DNA from: Nocardioides currus
GTDB lineage: Bacteria; Actinomycetota; Actinomycetes; Propionibacteriales; Nocardioidaceae
Assembly: GCF_003057875.1 (NCBI RefSeq)
Contig: NZ_PYXZ01000012.1
Location: 1 to 64,000 of the forward strand
Length of the DNA: 64,000 nt
Direction: 5' to 3'
Positions 46,959-55,171 of the stretch are shown here, piece after piece. The position numbers and the translations under genes were made by a program. The notes beneath the pieces are model-generated. The model did not search any database. It was not told the DNA's origin and saw nothing but the letters and a program-made list of their open reading frames with translations. Positions within the stretch are counted from its first letter, which is position 1; every line of letters begins with the position of its first letter.

Positions 46959-48115
46959 GGGGACCACGGGATCCACCCTCTCAGGACGAAGTCGCGGGCG
47001 ACCCGGTCGGCGTCGAGCCGTCCGCCGCCGAGCTCTGCCCGCTCGGCCAACCCGATCAGCCCGAGCCCGGCCCCGGGCGTGGTGGAGCGCCCGAAGCCGA
47101 GCGGGTTGCGGAGCTCGATCGTGATGCCGTCCTCGGGGGTGCCGTCGACGTCGATGGCGAGGTCCGCGCCCGGGGCGTGCTTGCGGGCGTTGGTGAGGCC
47201 TTCCTGCACGATCCGGTACAGCGTGCGGCCGGCGGCGTCGGGGACCTCCGTGCCCGTGTGGATCCCGTCTCGGAACCGCACCCGCATCCCGGCCTCCCGC
47301 GCCTCCTCGACCAGGTCGGCGAGATCGCCGTACGTCGGTTGCGGGCTGCGCTGCACGCCGTCGGCGTCCTCCCGGAGCACCCCGAGGATGCCCCTCAGGT
47401 CGGTGAGCGCCAGCGTGGCGGTCTCGCGGATCACGCCGCCGATCTCGCGGACCTCGTCGCCGCTCAGGGTGGTGCGGTAGCTCAGGGCGCCGGCGTGCAT
47501 GGAGATCGCGGAGATCCGGTGCGCGAGGACGTCGTGCATCTCGCGGGCGATCCGGCTGCGCTCCTCGAGCCGCGAGCGGTGAGCGCGCATGTCGCGTTCG
47601 GCCTCCGCCACCACCGCCCGTCGTCGTAGCGTCCACATCAGCTCGCGGCGCGACCCGATGTAGAGCCCCCACGCGATCAGGGCAGCCATCACCACGAGGT
47701 TGAGGACGGGGGTCAACCAGGCGGGATCCACCTGCGAGACCGGGCTGATGCGGGCGTAGACCTCCGCGGCCACGAAGTTGAGCACACCCACCGCCGCGAC
47801 CTCGCGCCACCGACGCCGCGTCGCCAGCGAGACCAGCGCCAGGCTGGAGGGACCGGCCGCCGCGCTGGAGACGGACGAGAGCAGGGCGGTGACGACCGCC
47901 ACGGGCACCGGCCATCGACGACGGAAGGCCACCAGGACGAGCGCACCGACCCCGACCAGCAGGTCGAGCACGAGGCGCAGCGTCGAGGTCTCACCGATGA
48001 GCTGGACCCAGCCGACGCCGCTGAGCAGCAGGACGACGACGAGGCGCCAGGCCTGGTGGAACCAGCGCAGCGGCGGCTGGTACTCCTCCGGCCGCGGCCG
48101 CCCCTCGTCAGGCAC
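46955..48115 (-). CDS. Two-component sensor histidine kinase (HisKA_3/NarL-partner type)
   Basis: 386 residues. Several N-terminal helices (VVVLLLSGVGWVQLIG and following, to about residue 165) without a clear extracellular sensor domain, a coiled coil, H-box RIAREMHDVLAHRIS and a C-terminal HATPase domain (N box EGLTNARKHAPG, G box GAGLGLIGLAERAELGGG). It should phosphorylate the regulator encoded immediately downstream, which is frameshifted. Divergent from an ABC exporter, a usual arrangement for membrane-stress or drug-response systems. Start GTG 48115 has both TAGGGT and GGAGGA abutting it. Confidence 0.9.
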   Translation of the reverse strand: MPDEGRPRPEEYQPPLRWFHQAWRLVVVLLLSGVGWVQLIGETSTLRLVLDLLVGVGALVLVAFRRRWPVPVAVVTALLSSVSSAAAGPSSLALVSLATRRRWREVAAVGVLNFVAAEVYARISPVSQVDPAWLTPVLNLVVMAALIAWGLYIGSRRELMWTLRRRAVVAEAERDMRAHRSRLEERSRIAREMHDVLAHRISAISMHAGALSYRTTLSGDEVREIGGVIRETATLALTDLRGILGVLREDADGVQRSPQPTYGDLADLVEEAREAGMRVRFRDGIHTGTEVPDAAGRTLYRIVQEGLTNARKHAPGADLAIDVDGTPEDGITIELRNPLGFGRSTTPGAGLGLIGLAERAELGGGRLDADRVARDFVLRGWIPWSP

Positions 48116-48121
48116 TCCTCC

Positions 48122-48127
48122 ACCCTA
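48122..48127 (-). promoter_or_regulatory. -10 box TAGGGT for kinase-regulator operon
   Basis: On the minus strand TAGGGT ends 6 nt before GTG 48115. The 6 nt are GGAGGA, so a -10 box and a purine-rich stretch share the start region. Confidence 0.55.
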
Positions 48128-48154
48128 GGTCGCGCGAGGCCGCGCCACATCGTC

Positions 48155-48183
48155 CCTTGGTCCGGGCCACCCCCGACCAAAGG
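48155..48183. promoter_or_regulatory. Inverted repeat between the two-component system and ABC transporter
   Basis: CCTTGGTC (48155-48162) faces GACCAAAGG (48175-48183); a further CCAAGG follows at 48201-48206. Its place in the 155-nt divergent gap suggests a binding site for the regulator encoded next door. Inference from position and symmetry only. Confidence 0.45.
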
Positions 48184-48270
48184 ACCCCGCCGGGAGACCA
48201 CCAAGGTGCGCCCCGGGTCCGTGCCGATGCCCGGTGTGCGGCAGCGGCCCCGGAACACACGATGGGACGC

Positions 48271-49218
48271 ATGATCGAAGTCAAGAACCTCACTCGGACC
48301 TACGGCGACCACACCGCCGTCGACGACGTCACCTTCAGCTGCAAGCCGGGCCGTGTCACCGGGTTCCTCGGACCCAACGGTGCCGGCAAGACCACGACCA
48401 TGCGGATCATGGTCGGCCTCAGCTCGGCCAGCAGCGGCGAGGTCACCATCGGCGGCTACGACTACCACGACATCCCCAACCCCGGGCACCACGTCGGCGT
48501 CCTCCTCGACGCCGGCGCACAGCACTCCGGGCGCACCGGACGCGAGATCCTGACCATCGGCGCCAGGACGATGCGACTGCCGGCCTCCAGGGTCGACGAG
48601 ATGCTCGAGATGGTGTCGCTGACCGAGACCGAATCGCGCCGCAAGCTGCGCAACTACTCGCTCGGCATGAAGCAGCGGCTCGGCATCGCGCACGCCCTGC
48701 TCGGGGACCCGGAGGTGCTGATCCTCGACGAACCGGCCAACGGGCTCGACCCCGCCGGCATCCGCTGGATGCGGGACCTGCTGCGGGGCTACGCCGGCCG
48801 CGGCGGCACCGTGCTGCTCTCGAGCCACCTCCTCAACGAGGTCGAGCTCGTGGCCGACGAGATGGTCCTCATCGGCCGCGGCCGGATCGTCGCCCAGGGC
48901 GACAAGTTGAGCCTCGCCTCGCTCGACACCACCGAGAGCACGCTCGTCACCGCCCTCGACAGCGAGGCGCTCGTCCGCGGGATCGAGGCGTCGGGCTGGA
49001 GCCTCGCACCCGAGGGCGACGGGTTCCGCGTCGCGGCCGCCCCCGCCGACGTGTCCCGCGCGGCGATCGAGCACCGCATCGTGCTCACCGACCTGCGCAG
49101 CGGCGCCGCCGGGCTCGAGGACATGTTCCTCGAGCTCACCTCCACGGCCCAGCGCGAGGGTGCTGCCGCGCCCGAGTCGCTGGCCTCCATCTCCTCCGCG
49201 AAGGGATCGCACCGATGA
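48271..49218 (+). CDS. ABC transporter ATP-binding protein (drug/antibiotic export type)
   Basis: 315 residues. Walker A GPNGAGKTT, signature NYSLGMKQRLGIAHALLGDP, Walker B VLILDEPANGLDP, H-loop LLSSHLLNEVE, plus a C-terminal extension of about 100 residues. This is the DrrA/bacitracin-exporter-like family. ATG 48271 gives the standard N-terminus MIEVKNLTRTYG; ATG 48262 is possible. Coupled by ATGA overlap to the permease; divergent from the kinase-regulator pair that probably controls it. Confidence 0.9.
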   Translation: MIEVKNLTRTYGDHTAVDDVTFSCKPGRVTGFLGPNGAGKTTTMRIMVGLSSASSGEVTIGGYDYHDIPNPGHHVGVLLDAGAQHSGRTGREILTIGARTMRLPASRVDEMLEMVSLTETESRRKLRNYSLGMKQRLGIAHALLGDPEVLILDEPANGLDPAGIRWMRDLLRGYAGRGGTVLLSSHLLNEVELVADEMVLIGRGRIVAQGDKLSLASLDTTESTLVTALDSEALVRGIEASGWSLAPEGDGFRVAAAPADVSRAAIEHRIVLTDLRSGAAGLEDMFLELTSTAQREGAAAPESLASISSAKGSHR

Positions 49219-50012
49219 GCACCCCGACCACGCCCGCCACCGCCGCCCCCCAGACCACCTTCGACGTCTCCGGCACGCCGCACCTCGGCTTCGGGACGCT
49301 CGTCTCGGTCGAGCTCCGCAAGACCGTCGACACCCGCGCCGGTCGCTGGCTGGTGGCCGCGATCCTGGCCCTCACCGCGGCGGCGATGGTGCTGTTCTTC
49401 GCCATCTCCGACGACGCCGACCGCGTCTTCGAGAGCTTCATCGGCTTCGCCGCGACGCCGCAGGGCTTCCTGCTCCCGGTCCTCGGCATCCTGCTCGTGA
49501 CCAGCGAGTGGAGCCAGCGCACCGCGATCGTGACGTTCGCCCTGGCCCCCTCCCGCACACAGGTGATCGGGGCCAAGGTGGTCGCCGCGCTGCTGCTCGC
49601 CTTCGTCGCCTTCGCGGGCGCGGTCGGAGTCGCGGCGCTCGCCACCGTTGCCGGCGGCACCGACGACGGCTTCGGCGACGTGACCGTCCTGACCTTCGTG
49701 CTCTTCCTCGGACTGCAGCTCCTGACGATCCTCCAGGGCGTGGCCTACGGCCTGCTCCTGCTCAACACCCCGGCCGCGATCGTCGCCTTCTTCGTGCTCC
49801 CAGTCGCCTCGTCGATCCTCTTCGGCACCGTCCCCGCGCTGGAGGACCTCGGTCCGTGGCTCGACCTCCAGACCGCGCAGCAGCCGCTCTTCGACGGCAA
49901 CTTCTCCGTCGACGGCGAGCAGCTGGCCCACCTCGGGGTCGCGTCGCTGATCTGGATCGTGCTGCCGTTCGTGGCGGGCTGGACGCGCGTGATGCGCGCC
50001 GAGATCAAGTAG
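49215..50012 (+). CDS. ABC-2 type transporter permease
   Basis: 265 residues with six helices: a long N-terminal cytoplasmic stretch, then WLVAAILALTAAAMVLFFAI, GFLLPVLGILLVTSEWSQRT (typical ABC-2 segment) and further pairs. Substrate unknown. ATG 49215 overlaps the ATPase stop by 4 nt. A strong terminator follows. Confidence 0.85.
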   Translation: MSTPTTPATAAPQTTFDVSGTPHLGFGTLVSVELRKTVDTRAGRWLVAAILALTAAAMVLFFAISDDADRVFESFIGFAATPQGFLLPVLGILLVTSEWSQRTAIVTFALAPSRTQVIGAKVVAALLLAFVAFAGAVGVAALATVAGGTDDGFGDVTVLTFVLFLGLQLLTILQGVAYGLLLLNTPAAIVAFFVLPVASSILFGTVPALEDLGPWLDLQTAQQPLFDGNFSVDGEQLAHLGVASLIWIVLPFVAGWTRVMRAEIK

Positions 50013-50025
50013 CCGCGAGCCCGGA

Positions 50026-50060
50026 CCCGTCGCCGCCCGAATCGTTCGGGCGGCGACGGG
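50026..50060. terminator. Terminator after the ABC transporter, 16-bp stem
   Basis: Bases 50026-50041 pair perfectly with 50045-50060 over a 3-nt loop, 14 nt past the permease stop. Confidence 0.92.
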
Positions 50061-50107
50061 GTACGACGGGTGCGACAGCCACGCAGCGGCGTACCCCAGG
50101 AGGAACC

Positions 50108-50380
50108 GTGCCCGAGAAGAAGTCACCCGGCCCGTCCGTGAAGGACGACGAGCTCTACGAGAAGCTCCGCGACGAGGGCAACAGCAAGGAGAAGTCGGCC
50201 CGGATCGCCAACGCCGCCGCGGCCGAGGGCCGCTCCGCGGTCGGCGAGCGCGGTGGAGAGGCGTCCGACTACGAGGATCGCACCGTCGAGGAGCTGCGCC
50301 GGCGCGCCGCCGAGCTGGAGATCGACGGCCGGTCGTCGATGAGCAAGAGCGAGCTGATCGACGCGCTACGCAACCACTGA
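50108..50380 (+). CDS. Small DUF7218-type protein with Rho N-terminal (SAP-like) domain
   Basis: 90 residues, soluble and very charged. N-terminal PSVKDDELYEKLRDEGNSKE and KSARIANAAA, then TVEELRRRAAELEIDGRSSM and SKSELIDALR, the LEM/SAP-like fold of the Rho N-terminus. Such modules bind nucleic acid. AGGAGG precedes the GTG. Function unknown; common in actinobacteria. It ends 4 nt from a convergent small gene. Confidence 0.8.
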   Translation: MPEKKSPGPSVKDDELYEKLRDEGNSKEKSARIANAAAAEGRSAVGERGGEASDYEDRTVEELRRRAAELEIDGRSSMSKSELIDALRNH

Positions 50381-50384
50381 GCGA

Positions 50385-50600
50385 CTATTCGGACGGCTCC
50401 GGGACGTCGACGTCGATGTCCTTGCAGTCCACCTCCGGGTTGACCCCGAAGTAGTTCAACGGTCCCGCGACGATGGTCAGGGCGATGTTGCCCGCCTCCG
50501 CGCAGTTGGTCTCCGCGTCGGAGAAGTAGTCGCGCTGGTAGGCCGCGAAGGCGCCGATGACGAGCCACACGACGAGGAGGAGCGAGATGAGTCGGGCCAT
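50385..50600 (-). CDS. Small single-pass membrane or secreted protein
   Basis: 71 residues: MARLISLLLVVWLVIGAFAA is a membrane anchor or signal segment, followed by an outer part with two Cys (ETNCAEAGN, EVDCKDIDVD) that could form a disulphide and an acidic end. The ATG is leaderless (TACGGT 6 nt upstream). I do not recognise a family with a known role. Confidence 0.75.
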   Translation of the reverse strand: MARLISLLLVVWLVIGAFAAYQRDYFSDAETNCAEAGNIALTIVAGPLNYFGVNPEVDCKDIDVDVPEPSE

Positions 50601-50606
50601 CTCGCG

Positions 50607-50612
50607 ACCGTA
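50607..50612 (-). promoter_or_regulatory. -10 box TACGGT for the small membrane protein
   Basis: On the minus strand TACGGT ends 6 nt before ATG 50600. Confidence 0.55.
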
Positions 50613-50656
50613 GGCCCACGAGGGTCGCGCCGACCTCACCCCGGGGGGTGTGCCCG

Positions 50657-50662
50657 TAGGTT
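50657..50662 (+). promoter_or_regulatory. -10 box TAGGTT for leaderless gnd
   Basis: TAGGTT ends 6 nt before ATG 50669. Confidence 0.6.
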
Positions 50663-50668
50663 CGAGGC

Positions 50669-52120
50669 ATGTCGACCACCGAAGCACGAGCCACCATCGG
50701 CCTGACCGGGCTCGCCACCATGGGCCGCAACCTGGCCCGCAACATCGCCCGCAACGGCCACACCATCGCCGTCCACAACCGGACCACGGCCCGCACGACC
50801 GCGCTGCTCGAGGAGTACGGCGACGAGGGCGACTTCGTCGGCTGCGAGTCCCTCGAGGAGCTGGTGGCCGCCATCGAGCGCCCGCGCGCCATCGTCGTCA
50901 TGGTCAAGGCCGGCGAGGCCACGGACGCCGTCGTCGACGAGCTCGTCCCGCTGCTCGACGCGGACGACATCGTCGTGGACGCCGGGAACGCCCACTTCGC
51001 CGACACCCTCCGACGCCAGGAGGCGCTGGCCGCGCACGGTCTGCACTTCGTCGGGATGGGCGTCTCGGGCGGCGAGGAGGGTGCGCTCGACGGCCCCTCG
51101 ATCATGGTCGGCGGCTCCGACCACGCCTACGAGCGACTGCAGCCCGTGGTCGAGTCGATCGCCGCGCTCGTCGACGGCACCCCGTGCTGCGCGCACGTGG
51201 GGCCGGACGGCGCCGGTCACTTCGTGAAGATGGTCCACAACGGCATCGAGTACGCCGACATGCAGCTGATCGCCGAGTCCTACGACCTGCTCCGCTCGGT
51301 CCTCGGCCTCGCGCCCGCCGAGGTGGCCGACGTCTTCGAGGAGTGGAACGGCGGCGACCTCGAGTCGTTCCTGATCGAGATGACCGCCGACGTGCTGCGC
51401 CACGTCGACCACGAGAGCGGGCGACCCTTCGTGGACGTCGTCGTCGACGCCGCCGAGCAGAAGGGCACCGGGCGCTGGACGGTGCAGGACGCGCTCGAGC
51501 TCGGCGTGCCGATCACCGGCATCGCCGAGGCGACCTTCGCCCGCTCGCTGTCGGGCCACACCGAGCAGCGCGAGGCCGCGCGCGCCGTCTTCGCCACGGA
51601 GCCGGTCACCCTCGACGTCGACCGCGACACCTTCGTCGACCAGGTCCGGGCGGCGCTCTACGCCTCCAAGGTCGTCGCCTACGCCCAGGGCTTCGACCAC
51701 ATCGCCGCCGGAGCCGAGGCCCACGACTGGGACATCGACCTCGGCGAGGTCGCCACCATCTGGCGGGGCGGCTGCATCATCCGGGCGCAGTTCCTCGACC
51801 GCATCCGCGAGGCCTACGCCGACGAGCCCGACCTCACCACGCTGCTGACCACCGCCTACTTCGCCGACGCGATCACCGACGGTGTCGACGCGTGGCGCGA
51901 GGTGGTCGCGACCGCCGTGCGCGCCGGGGTGCCGACGCCGACCTTCTCCTCGTCCCTGGCCTACTTCGACGGGCTGCGCCGCGAGCACCTGCCCGCGGCG
52001 CTGATCCAGGCGCTGCGCGACAACTTCGGCGCGCACACCTACGCCCGCGTCGACCGTGACGGCACCTTCCACACCCGGTGGGCCGAGGACGGGCGGCCCG
52101 AGGAGCAGCAGGACGACTGA
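50669..52120 (+). CDS. gnd: 6-phosphogluconate dehydrogenase (NADP-dependent, decarboxylating)
   Basis: 483 residues, full-length two-domain form. Rossmann start IGLTGLATMGRNLARNIA, VHNRT (NADP-type), GMGVSGGEEGALDGPSIMVG, catalytic Lys/Asn region GAGHFVKMVHNGIEYADMQL and DAAEQKGTGRWTVQDALELG. It oxidises 6-phosphogluconate to ribulose 5-phosphate with CO2 and NADPH in the oxidative pentose phosphate pathway. The start is a leaderless ATG. Confidence 0.97.
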   Translation: MSTTEARATIGLTGLATMGRNLARNIARNGHTIAVHNRTTARTTALLEEYGDEGDFVGCESLEELVAAIERPRAIVVMVKAGEATDAVVDELVPLLDADDIVVDAGNAHFADTLRRQEALAAHGLHFVGMGVSGGEEGALDGPSIMVGGSDHAYERLQPVVESIAALVDGTPCCAHVGPDGAGHFVKMVHNGIEYADMQLIAESYDLLRSVLGLAPAEVADVFEEWNGGDLESFLIEMTADVLRHVDHESGRPFVDVVVDAAEQKGTGRWTVQDALELGVPITGIAEATFARSLSGHTEQREAARAVFATEPVTLDVDRDTFVDQVRAALYASKVVAYAQGFDHIAAGAEAHDWDIDLGEVATIWRGGCIIRAQFLDRIREAYADEPDLTTLLTTAYFADAITDGVDAWREVVATAVRAGVPTPTFSSSLAYFDGLRREHLPAALIQALRDNFGAHTYARVDRDGTFHTRWAEDGRPEEQQDD

Positions 52121-52194
52121 GGGAATCGTCGGGCCCGCTTCGGGTACGTCGCAGCGTCCGCCCAACCGTCCTGAGCCACGCCGAGAGGATCCTC

Positions 52195-52731
52195 ATGCCC
52201 GACCTGACCGGCAAGACCGTCGCCATCATCGCCACCGACTTCTTCGAGGAGGCCGAGCTGGTGCGTCCCCGCGACGAGCTGCGGGAGGACGGCGCCACGG
52301 TCGTCGTGCACTCCCCCTCCGGCGACGCGATCCAGGCCGTCGAGGGTGACACCAGCCCCACGCAGCAGGTGGAGGTGGACGGATCGCTCGGCGACCTCGA
52401 CCTGGACTCCGTCGACGCGTTGATCGTCCCCGGCGGCACGGTGAACGCCGACCGGATGCGGGTCGACGAGGACGCCGTCGAGCTCGTGCGGCGCGCGGCC
52501 TCGTCCGGCAAGCCGCTCGCGGTGATCTGCCACGGGCCGTGGGTCCTCGTGTCGGCCGGGGTGGCCCAGGGTCGACGGCTGACCAGCTACGCCAGCCTCA
52601 AGGACGACCTCACCAACGCCGGCGCGTCGTGGGAGGACAGCGAGGTGGTGGTCGACGACAACCTGATCACCAGCCGCGACCCCGACGACCTGCCCGCGTT
52701 CATCGCAGCCATCACCTCGGCCCTCAGCTGA
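52195..52731 (+). CDS. DJ-1/PfpI family protein (type 1 glutamine amidotransferase-like)
   Basis: 178 residues. TVAIIATDFFEEAELVRPRD holds the conserved Glu; the nucleophile elbow AVICHGPW holds the catalytic Cys followed by His. The length and motifs fit the PfpI/YhbO group, linked to stress protection, protease-like or deglycase activity (the latter disputed). GAGAGGA lies about 7 nt before the ATG. Its last 8 nt overlap the opposing amylosucrase gene. Confidence 0.88.
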   Translation: MPDLTGKTVAIIATDFFEEAELVRPRDELREDGATVVVHSPSGDAIQAVEGDTSPTQQVEVDGSLGDLDLDSVDALIVPGGTVNADRMRVDEDAVELVRRAASSGKPLAVICHGPWVLVSAGVAQGRRLTSYASLKDDLTNAGASWEDSEVVVDDNLITSRDPDDLPAFIAAITSALS

Positions 52732-54601
52732 GCGTGGCGGTCAGCCACACCGCCTGGTAAGGCCGCAGGCGGACGTCACCGGGGCCGTCGAGGTGGGGCG
52801 CTCCCCCGCTGACGTGGTCGTGGCTGCCGTGCGGCTCGAGCCCGAGGTCCCGCAGGTGGCTGCCCCACACCCACCGGTCGGTGTCGGTGACGTTGTACGC
52901 GCCGACCATCGGTCCGAGCGGATGGAGGCGCAGGGTCAGCAGGACGCCGGAGTCGTGCGGGTCGAGCACGGTCGTGCCGGTCGCCGCGTGGAGGTGCGGG
53001 GTGCCGGCGCGGGCGGCCACCAAGCGTCGTACGCGCTGGAAGAGGTCCTGGTCCTCCTCGACCGACCACGGCATCCGCGGCCGGTGGGCCCAGCGGTTGT
53101 CGTCGCCGTGCTGCGGGTCGTCGGCCCAGCCGATGTCGTTGAGGAGGCCGATCTCGTCGCCCATCCACAGCACCGGCAGGCCGCCCCAGCCGAGGATCAG
53201 CGCGTGCGCCAGCAGGATCCGGTCGACCGCCCACGGGTCGCCCGCCTCGAGCCCGGCCAGGCTCGCCAGCGTGCCCGAGATGCGCCGGTCCCCCGTCTCC
53301 GGGTTGTGCTGGAAGACGAGACCGCGCGCCCACGAGCCCGGGAACGAGCCGGCGTAGAAGTCGGCGAGGAAGGAGCGGTGGCGGAATCCGTCCACGCCGA
53401 CCGCCGCCGCGTCGCCGTCGTCGATGGCCCAGCCGATGTCGTCGTGGCAGCGTGCGTAGGTGATCCACGCAGTGGAGGTGGGGATCGGGTCGATCCGCCG
53501 CAGCGCCTCGCTGGCCAGCCGCACGTCGCCGGTCGCCAGCATCGACCAGACCTGGACCATCAGCCCGTTGTGGTAGGCGAGGTCGCTGACCTTGCCGTGG
53601 TGGGCGCCGACGCCGAGGTAGCCGACGAGGTCGCGGGGCCCGACGATCGCCTCCGCCTTGAAGATGGTCGCGGGGCAGGCCAGCTTCGTCACGGTGTGCA
53701 GCGCCTGCGTGAGCGCGTGCACCTCGGGCTGGTTCTGGCAGGAGGTGCCCATCCGCTTCCAGATGAAGGCGATCGCGTCGAGGCGCAGCGCCTCGACGCC
53801 CCGGTTGGCCAGGGCGAGCACGATGTCGGCGTACTCGCAGAAGACGTCTGGGTTGGCCCAGTTGACGTCCCACTGCCAGGAGTTGAAGGTCGTCCAGACC
53901 CAGCCGTCGAGGTCGTCGTCCCAGGTGAAGCTGCCGGGGGCGAAGTCGGGGAAGACCTCGGGCAGGGTCGCCTCGAACGCGTCGGGCACCTCCCGGTCGG
54001 GGTGGACGATGAAGTAGTCGCGGTAGTGCGGGTCCCCCGCCCGCGCCTTCTCGGCCCACTCGTGCTCGGCTGCGACGTGGTTGAGCACGAGGTCCAGGCA
54101 CAGCGAGATGCCGTCCTCGCGCAGCGTCCGGGTGAGGTCGGTCAGGTCGTCCATGGTCCCGAGGTCCTCGCGGACGGCGCGGTAGTCCATCACCGCGTAG
54201 CCGCCGTCGTTGTCGCCCGGGCGTGGCTTGAGCAGCGGCAGCAGGTGCAGGTAGCTGATGCCCAGCCGACGGAGGTACGGCGCCCGCTCGGCCACGCCCC
54301 GCAGGGTGCCCGCGAACCGGTCGGCGTAGGCGGCGTAGCCCACGGCCTCCGGCCGCTGGAACCAGTCGGGCGCGAGGCTGCGGCGCAGGTCGAGATCGTG
54401 CAGGTCGTCGGAGCGCTCGGCGAACGCGCGTGCGGCGAGCACGACGACGCGCTCCGCGACCACCTCCGGCTCCTCGTAGGCAGACGCCAGGCCTTCCACC
54501 AGGGTCGGCCACCAGCGCTCGAGCCTCGCCGCGAAGACGGCGCGGCGGTCGGGGCTGAGTCCCGAGACGATCGGCTCGTGGGAGCGCGGGGAGGTCGTCA
54601 T
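52724..54601 (-). CDS. Amylosucrase / GH13_4-type alpha-glucosyl enzyme
   Basis: 625 residues, the usual amylosucrase length, with an N-terminal helical domain and a GH13 barrel: LDLVLNHVAAEHEW (region I), nucleophile Asp in VEALRLDAIAFIWKRMG (II), acid/base Glu in IFKAEAIVG (III) and YARCHDDIGWAI (IV). Amylosucrases turn sucrose into alpha-1,4-glucan and fructose; sucrose hydrolysis or isomerisation is an alternative. No sucrose transporter or regulator is next to it. ATG 54601 is used; TTGGAT 6 nt upstream may be a -10. No signal peptide, so it is intracellular. Confidence 0.88.
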   Translation of the reverse strand: MTTSPRSHEPIVSGLSPDRRAVFAARLERWWPTLVEGLASAYEEPEVVAERVVVLAARAFAERSDDLHDLDLRRSLAPDWFQRPEAVGYAAYADRFAGTLRGVAERAPYLRRLGISYLHLLPLLKPRPGDNDGGYAVMDYRAVREDLGTMDDLTDLTRTLREDGISLCLDLVLNHVAAEHEWAEKARAGDPHYRDYFIVHPDREVPDAFEATLPEVFPDFAPGSFTWDDDLDGWVWTTFNSWQWDVNWANPDVFCEYADIVLALANRGVEALRLDAIAFIWKRMGTSCQNQPEVHALTQALHTVTKLACPATIFKAEAIVGPRDLVGYLGVGAHHGKVSDLAYHNGLMVQVWSMLATGDVRLASEALRRIDPIPTSTAWITYARCHDDIGWAIDDGDAAAVGVDGFRHRSFLADFYAGSFPGSWARGLVFQHNPETGDRRISGTLASLAGLEAGDPWAVDRILLAHALILGWGGLPVLWMGDEIGLLNDIGWADDPQHGDDNRWAHRPRMPWSVEEDQDLFQRVRRLVAARAGTPHLHAATGTTVLDPHDSGVLLTLRLHPLGPMVGAYNVTDTDRWVWGSHLRDLGLEPHGSHDHVSGGAPHLDGPGDVRLRPYQAVWLTATLS

Positions 54602-54654
54602 GGCGCCATCCAACCCCACCCGCCCGGTCGCGGGTAGCGGCTTCGCCGCCGACC

Positions 54655-54660
54655 TACCCT
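54655..54660 (+). promoter_or_regulatory. -10 box TACCCT for leaderless DUF3253 gene
   Basis: TACCCT ends 6 nt before ATG 54667, in the 65-nt gap divergent from the amylosucrase gene. Confidence 0.55.
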
Positions 54661-54666
54661 GACGCC

Positions 54667-55167
54667 ATGGCACGAGACGGCGACGAGGTCGAGCGGACGG
54701 CCGACGGCCACCACATCGTGGTGGACGGGCGGAAGTGGCGGGCCACCGATCCGGCGATCCCCGAGAAGCTGCGGGCCGAGCTGGTGAAGGAGCTGATGCG
54801 TGCCCGGCGCCTCGTCGGCAGCCAGGGCGACGCCGCACGGCCGCTGGTGGACGACGCGAAGGTCGCCCTGGGCGAGCGCGGCGAGCCCTGGTGGGAGGAG
54901 CCGAGCGAGTCCGGTCGGCGGGACCGGCTGGCGGCCACGATCAGGAGCCTGCTGCGCCACCGCGACGGCACCACGATCTGTCCCAGCGACGCGGCCCGGG
55001 TCGTCGGCGGCGACGGCTGGCGTGACGTGGTGCCCGTGGCGCGGGAGGTGGCGCACGACCTGGTCGGCGCGGAGGTCGTGGTCGTCCAGCAGAAGGGCCG
55101 GCCCGTCGACGTACGCACCGCGAAGGGTCCGGTGCGGATCGCGCCCGGACCGTCGCTGACCCGCTGA
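54667..55167 (+). CDS. DUF3253 domain protein with conserved N-terminal extension
   Basis: 166 residues. N-terminal part GHHIVVDGRKWRATDPAIPE, then VDDAKVALGERGEPWWEEP; the C-terminal DUF3253 winged-helix-like domain has IRSLLRHRDGTTICPSDAAR and VVVVQQKGRPVDVRTAKGP. DUF3253 has no known function. The combination of both parts is common in actinobacteria. It ends 4 nt from the convergent DICT-MerR gene. Confidence 0.8.
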   Translation: MARDGDEVERTADGHHIVVDGRKWRATDPAIPEKLRAELVKELMRARRLVGSQGDAARPLVDDAKVALGERGEPWWEEPSESGRRDRLAATIRSLLRHRDGTTICPSDAARVVGGDGWRDVVPVAREVAHDLVGAEVVVVQQKGRPVDVRTAKGPVRIAPGPSLTR

Positions 55168-55171
55168 CGCG

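Noticed and set aside
45850..47124. A 424-codon plus-strand frame across the tRNA cluster
   Set aside because: It reads through three tRNAs and the terminator and lies opposite the response regulator.
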